A DNA stretch of 64,000 bases from NCBI RefSeq assembly GCF_009831415.1, contig NZ_CP043727.1, positions 2,542,001-2,606,000 on the forward strand. The letters are read 5' to 3'. Origin of the DNA: Yersinia canariae. Its GTDB lineage: Bacteria; Pseudomonadota; Gammaproteobacteria; Enterobacterales; Enterobacteriaceae. The notes beneath the pieces were generated by a model. That model saw only the letters and a program-made list of their open reading frames with translations. It did not search any database and was not told where the DNA came from. Shown here in pieces: positions 57,393 to 64,000 of this stretch. Every line of letters starts with the position of its first letter. Position 1 is the first letter of the stretch. Both the position numbers and the translations under genes were made by a program.

Positions 57393-58682
57393 ATGTTATT
57401 GGCAGGGATAATTTTTTTACTGACACTCATCCTCGTTATCTGGCAACCCAGAGGGCTGAGTATCGGATGGAGTGCTGTAATAGGCGCAACTCTGGCTCTG
57501 CTAAGCGGAGTTATACATATCAATGATATTCCGGTGGTCTGGAACATTGTTTGGAATGCTACCGCAACCTTTATCGCGGTGATTATTATTAGCCTGTTGC
57601 TGGATGAATCAGGATTTTTTGAATGGGCGGCATTGCACGTATCCCGCTGGGGAAAAGGGCGCGGGCGTCTTTTGTTTACCTGGATTGTTCTACTTGGTGC
57701 TGTTGTCGCCACACTCTTTGCTAATGATGGCGCTGCGCTTATTTTGACTCCAATAGTTATTGCCATGCTTCTGGCTTTGGGGTTCAGCAAAAGCACCACC
57801 TTGGCTTTTGTAATGGCTGCGGGATTTATTGCTGATACTGCCAGCCTGCCGCTAATTGTTTCTAATCTGGTCAATATCGTTTCGGCTGATTATTTCAAGC
57901 TCGGTTTTACTCAATATGCCTCTGTTATGGTTCCTGTAGACATCGCTGCGATTATCGCGACGCTCATCATGCTCCACTTGTTCTTTCGTAAAGATATTCC
58001 CGATACCTACGATGTTTCTCTTTTGGAAGAGCCAGCCAGCGCGATTAAAGACCTGCTGACATTTAGAACGGGCTGGTTTGTTCTTGTCCTCCTACTGGTC
58101 GGTTTTTTTGTCCTTGAACCTTTAGGTGTACCCGTCAGCGCCATTGCAGCTGTGGGGGCGATAATTTTGTTTGTAGTGGCTAAAAAAGGTCATGTCATAA
58201 ACACGGGCAAAGTACTGAGCAATGCGCCATGGCAAATTGTGATTTTTTCACTGGGCATGTATCTCGTGGTTTATGGTTTGCGTAACGCCGGATTAACACA
58301 ATATCTCTCCCGTATTCTGGATATGCTCGCGGAAAACGGACTCTTGGCCAGCACCTTCGGGACTGGCTTTTTAAGTGCGTTCTTGTCATCCATCATGAAT
58401 AACATGCCAACGGTGTTGATTGGTGCATTGTCCATCGATGGCAGTACGGCATCAGGGGTAGTTAAAGAGGCGATGATTTATGCCAACGTGATAGGTAGTG
58501 ATCTGGGGCCTAAAATCACGCCCATTGGCAGTCTGGCGACCTTACTTTGGTTGCATGTACTTTCTCAGAAAAATATGAAGATCACCTGGGGATATTATTT
58601 TCGAACCGGGGTCATAATGACTTTACCCGTGCTGTTTGTCACTCTGGCCGCCTTGGCATTGCGGCTCTCTTTTACGCTGTAG
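57393..58682 (+). CDS. arsB: Arsenite efflux pump ArsB
   Basis: 429 residues from [16 protein letters not shown] (57393), with 12 hydrophobic segments and the ArsB signatures [18 protein letters not shown] near 112 and [11 protein letters not shown] near 336. It extrudes arsenite and antimonite using the proton gradient. It follows arsR by 43 bp and precedes arsC by 12 bp. No arsA or arsD is present. Confidence 0.96.
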   Translation: MLLAGIIFLLTLILVIWQPRGLSIGWSAVIGATLALLSGVIHINDIPVVWNIVWNATATFIAVIIISLLLDESGFFEWAALHVSRWGKGRGRLLFTWIVLLGAVVATLFANDGAALILTPIVIAMLLALGFSKSTTLAFVMAAGFIADTASLPLIVSNLVNIVSADYFKLGFTQYASVMVPVDIAAIIATLIMLHLFFRKDIPDTYDVSLLEEPASAIKDLLTFRTGWFVLVLLLVGFFVLEPLGVPVSAIAAVGAIILFVVAKKGHVINTGKVLSNAPWQIVIFSLGMYLVVYGLRNAGLTQYLSRILDMLAENGLLASTFGTGFLSAFLSSIMNNMPTVLIGALSIDGSTASGVVKEAMIYANVIGSDLGPKITPIGSLATLLWLHVLSQKNMKITWGYYFRTGVIMTLPVLFVTLAALALRLSFTL

Positions 58683-58694
58683 GGAAATACCAAT

Positions 58695-59123
58695 ATGAGC
58701 AACATTACCATTTATCACAATCCGGCCTGCGGAACCTCCCGTAATACGCTGGAGATGATCCGCAACAGCGGCGCAGAGCCGACAATTGTCTATTATCTCG
58801 ATACACCACCGTCACGCGAGGAGCTGATAAAGCTCATTATTGATATGGGTCTCTCTGTGCATGAGCTGCTGCGTAAAAACGTGGAACCTTACGAATTACT
58901 TGGGCTTGCAGAAATGCACTTTGCTGACGATCAGCTCATTGATTTTATGTTGCAATATCCAATCTTAATTAATCGGCCAATTGTCGTTACCCCGTTGGGA
59001 ACCCGTTTATGTCGGCCTTCAGAACTTGTATTGGACATTCTTCCTGAACCACAACAAGGGGAATTTACTAAAGAAGATGGCGAAAAAATTATTAATAAAG
59101 CAGGCAAAAAGATTAAACCATAA
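58695..59123 (+). CDS. arsC: Arsenate reductase ArsC (glutaredoxin-coupled)
   Basis: 142 residues. The active-site Cys12 is in YHNPACGTSRNT. Further residues of the family are visible in PIVVTPLGTRLCRPSE near 95-110. It reduces arsenate to arsenite with glutathione and glutaredoxin for export by ArsB. Confidence 0.96.
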   Translation: MSNITIYHNPACGTSRNTLEMIRNSGAEPTIVYYLDTPPSREELIKLIIDMGLSVHELLRKNVEPYELLGLAEMHFADDQLIDFMLQYPILINRPIVVTPLGTRLCRPSELVLDILPEPQQGEFTKEDGEKIINKAGKKIKP

Positions 59124-59219
59124 GCATCTTCAAAGCCTACTGGATTAGCGCGGTTGAAGTGACAGCGTCTTCGACTTTGATTTTAAAATTCAATGTCATT
59201 CTTCGGCTATTTTCTTACT

Positions 59220-59609
59220 TCATTGGCTATTTTGGTTCAGCACCCATTCAAGCAAGCTCATCTTTTGCTCGTTGGGCAACCGCTTAATTACCCCAGGGCT
59301 CAGGCCAGTATAACTTTTTATCGCGCGCGTGAAGGTCTGTTGGGATTCATACCCGTACTGAAGGGCGATGATGATAACCGTTTCATTCCCCTTGATTAAT
59401 TCAAACACAGCCTTGCCCAACCTGATATTTTTGATGTATCTGCCCAGCGTAATACCTGTCCGTTGTTTAAAGATTCTCTGCATATGCCAGTGAGAAAAAC
59501 CTGCGCGTTCGGCTACGATAGCGGTTGTGATAGTTTTGTCGTGTTGTTGCGCTATCCATCTGATCAGTTCATCAATAATGTCCTGATGGTAATCATGTAC
59601 TGATGACAT
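59220..59609 (-). CDS. AraC/MarA-type transcription activator
   Basis: 129 residues, two-helix-turn-helix AraC domain close to MarA, SoxS, RamA and Rob: AERAGFSHWHMQRIFKQRTG (about 33-52) and ALQYGYESQQTFTRAIKSYT (about 82-101). It lies directly after the RND pump on the same strand, 48 bp away, so it may control this pump and others of the regulon. Which family member it is cannot be settled here. Confidence 0.85.
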   Translation of the reverse strand: MSSVHDYHQDIIDELIRWIAQQHDKTITTAIVAERAGFSHWHMQRIFKQRTGITLGRYIKNIRLGKAVFELIKGNETVIIIALQYGYESQQTFTRAIKSYTGLSPGVIKRLPNEQKMSLLEWVLNQNSQ

Positions 59610-59624
59610 GTGTCTCCCATTACT

Positions 59625-59650
59625 GAGGGCGTATCATGCGATACGCCCTC
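59625..59650 (-). terminator. 11-bp hairpin between pump and regulator
   Basis: GAGGGCGTATC (59625-59635) with GATACGCCCTC (59640-59650), four-base loop, no T-run. It lies between the acrB-like stop and the AraC-type start and may attenuate read-through or stabilise the pump mRNA. Confidence 0.45.
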
Positions 59651-59657
59651 GCTCAAA

Positions 59658-62600
59658 TTAAGCTATTTTACGGGTGAATTTTTCTACCACTTTCATGACC
59701 GAGAAGTAGAAAACAGGGACAAAGAAGATGGCCAGTATCGTTCCGCTGACCATCCCCCCAAACACACCGGTGCCGATGGCGTGCTGTGTTTCTGCGCTGG
59801 CTCCGCTGGCAATCACCAAGGGTATTACGCCAAGGGTGAATGCCAGAGAGGTCATCAAAATAGGCCGCAGACGCATACGCGCAGCTTCCAGTGTGGACTC
59901 GAGCAAACCTTTGCCGCCCTCGTGCATCTGTTTGGCGAACTCCACTATGAGGATCGCGTTCTTTGCCGACAGGCCAATGATAGTAATCATTCCGACCTTA
60001 AAGAAGACATCGTTCGGCATATCTCGCATCACCACAGCCAGCACTGCGCCTAACAGGCCTAACGGCACAACCATCAGGACTGACAGTGGAACGGCCCAGC
60101 TTTCATAAAGTGCCGCCAGCACCAAGAAAACGACTAGCATTGACAGGACCATTAACATTGGCGCTTCTGAAGCAGACTGCTGCTCCTGCAGTGACAGCCC
60201 CGTCCACTCAACAGCAAATCCTTCTGGCAGTTGTTCTGCCAGTCGTTCCATCTCTTTTATTGCATCCCCGCTCGAATAGCCCTCCGTTGCACTGCCGGTT
60301 ATCTTAATAGCCTGGTAGCCTTTATAACGGACTAGTTGCAGCGGCGAGTTTTCCCATTTAGCTTGGACAAACTCGGAAAGCGGAACCATCCCGCCACTGC
60401 TATTACGGACATACAGTTTGAGAATGTCCTCCGGCTGCATACGGTACGGGGCATCTGCCTGAATAATGACTTGCTGCATACGGTCGGCGTTAGGAAAATC
60501 ATTGACGTATAGTGAGCCTACCGCCCCGGATAACGTTTGGCTGATTTCATTAAACGCCACGCCTAACGCGAAGGCTTTCTGCCGGTCAACCTGCAGGTTA
60601 ATCACCTGTCCATCAGGCAAACCGTCCACGTAAACGCCCTGAACAACTTTGCTGTCTGCCGCCAGCTTCAGCAGTTTATTTTGCGCCTCTTTGAGGGCGG
60701 CATACCCTTTACCCGCGCGATCTTCCAGGCGCATGGCAAAGCCGGAAGAGTTACCCAGTTCATCAATCGCTGGAGGCATCAAGCTGTAGATTTCAGCCTC
60801 AGGATGCCCATATAAAACCTCCTGCACGTGACTGGATTCTGTTGCCGCGGTGGCACCGTTACGTTCGCCCCAGTCTTTTAGCGTAGTAAACGCCAGTGCT
60901 GAGTTAGGCCCTGATCCGGAGAAACTGAAACCCATGATTGACAGGTTGGTTTCAACCCCTTCCCTACCCAGCACCGTATCTTCAAATTCTTTCACCATAC
61001 CTAAAGTACGCTCCGATGTAGCATCAGAAGGCAGTTGAATAGAGGTCAGGAAGTAACCCTGGTCTTCTTCCGGAAGAAAAGAGGACGGGACGCTTCTCAT
61101 CGTGAAGAACAGAAGAAGGCATAGCGCTGCGTAGACAGCGAGTGAACCTCCGACGCGTTTCAGCATTTTGGCCACGCCGTTTTCATAGCGGTCAGTCATG
61201 GCCGCGAATTTGCGGTTAAACCAGCCGAAAAAGCCTCGCTTCTCATGGGCATTTTTATCAATCGGTTTCAGGAGCGTGCCGCACAATGCAGGTGTCAGGC
61301 TAAGTGCCAGGAAAGCTGATATGAGTATCGAGACAGCCATCGACAGCGTGAACTGTCGGTATATTGCCCCAACCGAGCCTGTTGCCATCGCCATTGGGAT
61401 AAACACGGCACTGAGCACCAGCGTGATGCCGATGACCGCGCCGGTTATCTCCTTCATCGCTTTTTGCGTGGCTTCTTTTGGCCCCAGCCCTTCTTCGGCC
61501 ATAATGCGCTCTACGTTTTCCACGACTACGATGGCATCATCCACGATGATCCCTATCGCCAAAACCATACCGAACATAGTCAGCACGTTAATAGAAAAAC
61601 CCGACATCAGCATGACCGTGAAAGTGCCCAGCAACGCAATGGGTGCCACGATGGCGGGGATAAAGGTGTACCTGACATTTTGTAAGAACAGATACATCAC
61701 CAGGAAAACCAGCACCATCGCTTCGATAAAGGTATGAACTACCTTCTCGATGGAGATTTTTACAAAGGGTGTCGTATCAAATGGAATGGTGTATTGCATA
61801 CCCTGAGGCATTGACTTACTCAGATCCTCAAGACGCAGCTTGATCTGCTCCGCGGTCCTGACTGCATTCGATCCTGGAGCAAGCTGAATTGCCGCGCCGG
61901 TAGAAGTCTGCCCATTTTCCCTCGTTGAAAAGGTATAACTTTGTGGTCCAAGCTCTAGGCGAGCAACATCAGAAAGTACCACCCGCGAACCATCCCGGTT
62001 AGATCGTAGCGTGATATTGCCAAATTCCTCAGGCGAACTGAGCTGGCCTTTAACCAGTAAAGGGTAAGTGACCTGCTGACCTGGTACGGCGGGAGAATCA
62101 CCGGTTCGGCCAGGTGATATCTGGGCATTCTCTGCCATTATCGCCTGACTGATATCGCTCACCGTCAGGCTATACTGATTGAGCTTGACCGGGTCGATCC
62201 ACACGCGCATGGCTTTTTCCGCCCCAAATAACTGGACACGACCCACACCTTCCACTCGGCGTAATTCTTCAATCATGTTGCGGGACAGATAATCGCTTAA
62301 ATCGTGACTCGACATCTCTCCCTGCGTCGAGGAAAGCCCAATAATCATCAGGAAGCCTGAGGATGCCGCTTCAACATTGAGGCCATTTTGTCGTACAACC
62401 TGAGGCAGTCTTGGTTCCACTATTTTAATACGGTTTTGAACGTCTACCTGAGCCAGATCGGGGTTGGTTCCGGGCTTAAAGGTGACCGTAATTGTTGCCT
62501 GTCCAGTGGTGTCACTGGAGGATTCAAAGTAGATCAAGTTTTTAACTGAAGACAGCTCACGTTCAATCAGCGCAACGACGTTGTTATTCATCATCTCGGG

Positions 62601-62759
62601 TGTTGAACCCGGATAATTGGCGTATATACTGACGCTTGGCGGTGCCACGGAGGGATAGCGAGCTATAGGCAATTTAGGAATAGCGATAATCCCGAATAGC
62701 ACGATAAACACGGCAATAACCCAAGCGAAAACCGGGCGATTAATAAAAAATTGAGGCAT
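59658..62759 (-). CDS. RND multidrug efflux pump (AcrB-like)
   Basis: 1033 residues, HAE1 family, starting MPQFFINRPVFAWVIAVFIV. Asp pair in GIIVDDAIVVVENVE (about 403-417) and Lys in LSAKNAILIVEFAKQM (about 935-950) are intact. Hydrophobic lumen residues match AcrB/AcrF-type pumps. It pairs with the upstream adaptor (30-bp gap) and relies on TolC, as no channel gene is present. It is clearly different from the RND pump on the island. Confidence 0.95.
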   Translation of the reverse strand: MPQFFINRPVFAWVIAVFIVLFGIIAIPKLPIARYPSVAPPSVSIYANYPGSTPEMMNNNVVALIERELSSVKNLIYFESSSDTTGQATITVTFKPGTNPDLAQVDVQNRIKIVEPRLPQVVRQNGLNVEAASSGFLMIIGLSSTQGEMSSHDLSDYLSRNMIEELRRVEGVGRVQLFGAEKAMRVWIDPVKLNQYSLTVSDISQAIMAENAQISPGRTGDSPAVPGQQVTYPLLVKGQLSSPEEFGNITLRSNRDGSRVVLSDVARLELGPQSYTFSTRENGQTSTGAAIQLAPGSNAVRTAEQIKLRLEDLSKSMPQGMQYTIPFDTTPFVKISIEKVVHTFIEAMVLVFLVMYLFLQNVRYTFIPAIVAPIALLGTFTVMLMSGFSINVLTMFGMVLAIGIIVDDAIVVVENVERIMAEEGLGPKEATQKAMKEITGAVIGITLVLSAVFIPMAMATGSVGAIYRQFTLSMAVSILISAFLALSLTPALCGTLLKPIDKNAHEKRGFFGWFNRKFAAMTDRYENGVAKMLKRVGGSLAVYAALCLLLFFTMRSVPSSFLPEEDQGYFLTSIQLPSDATSERTLGMVKEFEDTVLGREGVETNLSIMGFSFSGSGPNSALAFTTLKDWGERNGATAATESSHVQEVLYGHPEAEIYSLMPPAIDELGNSSGFAMRLEDRAGKGYAALKEAQNKLLKLAADSKVVQGVYVDGLPDGQVINLQVDRQKAFALGVAFNEISQTLSGAVGSLYVNDFPNADRMQQVIIQADAPYRMQPEDILKLYVRNSSGGMVPLSEFVQAKWENSPLQLVRYKGYQAIKITGSATEGYSSGDAIKEMERLAEQLPEGFAVEWTGLSLQEQQSASEAPMLMVLSMLVVFLVLAALYESWAVPLSVLMVVPLGLLGAVLAVVMRDMPNDVFFKVGMITIIGLSAKNAILIVEFAKQMHEGGKGLLESTLEAARMRLRPILMTSLAFTLGVIPLVIASGASAETQHAIGTGVFGGMVSGTILAIFFVPVFYFSVMKVVEKFTRKIA

Positions 62760-62788
62760 AGTTAATCCTGATTAAAATGAGAATGCGG

Positions 62789-63916
62789 TTACTGGTGGGC
62801 ACCTTGTGCCAGTTGCAGTGGGAGCCCCTCCTGTAACCTGCCCATGCCTTTGATAACTAATTGGTCACCTGCCTTAAGGCCGTTTGTAATGAAGAACTTA
62901 GAACCAATGGCTTCGCCCAGCTCAACCTCAACCGCTTTTGCCTTACCCATCTCGTTGAGCCAGACATATGTCTTATCACCTTCACGCACCACCGTTTCAC
63001 GAGGAACCAACAAACCGTTTTTTTCCAGTAGGCGCGAGATTTTCGCCTGAACATACATGCCCGGAAGTAACGTTCTATCGGGGTTATCAACCAGCAGCCG
63101 CATCACAACATCCCCTGTGCCGGCATCAACGCTGACGCCGGTGAACAGTATCTGTGCCTTGTTACCGTAAGGTGTCCCATCGGCAGAGATAATGGCTGCT
63201 GTAGCTGTATTTTCACGACTGGCTAAGGTGCCCGCAGCGGCGCGTAACGCGTTCATCTGGGCGGCTGGCTGTCGAACATCAACATAGACTTTGTCTATCT
63301 GTTGAACCGTCGCAAGGGGCTGGCTGTCGTTGGCATTGACCAGCGCACCTTCGGTAATGAAGTTCTGGTCAACCCGCCCACTAATGGGGGATTTCACCGT
63401 TGAATAAGACAGGTCCAATTGTCGGCGTTCAAGCATCGAACGGGCCTCTGAGATAGCCGCTTTTGCCTGATCAGCAGCAGAAAGCGCCTCCTCATAATCC
63501 TGGTCGCTGACCGCGCCTGAATGTCTTATCTTCGCAAGACGGTTAGCTTTAGCCTGCAACTGTCGGTAGCTGGCCTGCACTTTTTGCAATGAAGCTGCAG
63601 CACTGTTTACGTCAGCCTTAAACGGTGCGGGATCAATCTGGAATAACGCCTGACCCGGTGTCAATTCACTTCCCTGGCTAAACTTCATTTCAGTGACGAT
63701 ACCGCTTACCTGAGGTCTGATCTGTGCAATACGGTAAGCCGCCACGCGCCCCGGAAAAGTGTGTTCTTGGGATACGGGTTCTGTGATTAGCGTCATCACA
63801 TTCACGGTGGCTGGCATCTCTTGTGTTTGAGTGGCGATTTCGGAACCTGAATCACAGGCTGATAAAAGCCAGAATAGGGATAGCACACTTATTTTCGTCG
63901 TTCGGTTAAGCATCAT
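62789..63916 (-). CDS. RND efflux periplasmic adaptor (AcrA-like lipoprotein)
   Basis: 375 residues from MMLNRTTKISVLSLF (63916); a longer frame to 63976 is open, but AGGAAA precedes this start. Lipobox LLSAC (Cys20). Lipoyl and coiled-coil regions are of AcrA type (QIRPQVSGIVTEMKFSQGSE near 65). It starts the three-gene unit adaptor, pump, AraC-type regulator on the minus strand. Confidence 0.92.
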   Translation of the reverse strand: MMLNRTTKISVLSLFWLLSACDSGSEIATQTQEMPATVNVMTLITEPVSQEHTFPGRVAAYRIAQIRPQVSGIVTEMKFSQGSELTPGQALFQIDPAPFKADVNSAAASLQKVQASYRQLQAKANRLAKIRHSGAVSDQDYEEALSAADQAKAAISEARSMLERRQLDLSYSTVKSPISGRVDQNFITEGALVNANDSQPLATVQQIDKVYVDVRQPAAQMNALRAAAGTLASRENTATAAIISADGTPYGNKAQILFTGVSVDAGTGDVVMRLLVDNPDRTLLPGMYVQAKISRLLEKNGLLVPRETVVREGDKTYVWLNEMGKAKAVEVELGEAIGSKFFITNGLKAGDQLVIKGMGRLQEGLPLQLAQGAHQ

Positions 63917-64000
63917 TCCTGTCATTTCCTGATATTTAAAATAGATACCACATGCTAGAATGATTATATAATTCATATGTTTAAATCATGTGTAGGCTGT

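Noticed and set aside
57000..59123. Full arsenic island (arsDABC/arsH)
   Set aside because: Only arsR, arsB and arsC are present; no arsA, arsD or arsH frame exists around them.

Overview
The window reads as an Enterobacterales chromosome, most likely a non-pestis Yersinia. The evidence is the conserved order dauA, kdsA, sirB1, sirB2, prmC, prfA, hemA / lolB, ispE, prs, ychH / pth, ychF, a full-length ERIC repeat, and rimJ/mdtH, yceB, ycdY, ycdX, ghrA and tRNA-Ser(GGA) in the usual arrangement. The genus call rests on protein resemblance and gene order recalled from memory, not on a search.

Core part (1 to about 22.39 kb): drug efflux and acetyltransferase genes (rimJ, mdtH), small envelope and chaperone genes, ghrA, and two copies of tRNA-Ser(GGA). 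A secreted glycerophosphodiesterase-like protein that has lost its catalytic residues sits between the tRNA copies. After these come a membrane diguanylate cyclase, a SulP transporter (dauA), KDO synthesis (kdsA), translation termination (prfA, prmC), haem synthesis (hemA), lipoprotein sorting (lolB), isoprenoid and PRPP synthesis (ispE, prs), pth and ychF.

Genomic island (22.373 to 55.226 kb, about 32.9 kb): it is inserted at the 3' end of ychF. A 21-bp exact direct repeat covering the last ychF codons and stop marks both ends, and both ends also carry a copy of the ychF terminator hairpin and a matching pair of spaced TGAGTAC boxes. It has a complete P4-type integrase at the left end and looks composite. 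(A) 22.6-31 kb: integrase, alpha/beta hydrolase, LysR regulator divergent from an Asp/Glu racemase-family gene, an integrase-like gene with its start site inside a hairpin, a lipoprotein, DUF3916 and GNAT genes, with a short intergenic repeat seen four times. (B) 31-41.2 kb: a replication-type gene split by an IS407-group insertion sequence, a probable modified-DNA restriction pair (EVE/PUA-like reader plus zinc-ribbon Mrr nuclease), a DUF927 P-loop ATPase, an HUH replication protein, AlpA, a divergent DNA-binding protein and a XerC/D-type recombinase. (C) 41.2-46.8 kb: RadC/JAB protein, papain-like protease, DUF2787 protein, Mu-repressor-like and Ner-like regulators, and a run of small unknown, secreted and membrane proteins. 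(D) 46.8-54.6 kb: an efflux block (TetR, RND adaptor and pump, a truncated outer-membrane-factor start, and a DHA2 MFS pump) between two remnants of the same IS3-family element. Other transposase fragments fill the right end.

Right of the island (55.3-64 kb): a lone trypsin-like protease, a frameshifted second DUF3916 copy, an arsRBC operon, and a second RND efflux system on the minus strand (adaptor, pump, AraC/MarA-type regulator). Whether this stretch is core chromosome or an older acquisition cannot be decided here; the broken DUF3916 copy suggests past exchange with island-type DNA.
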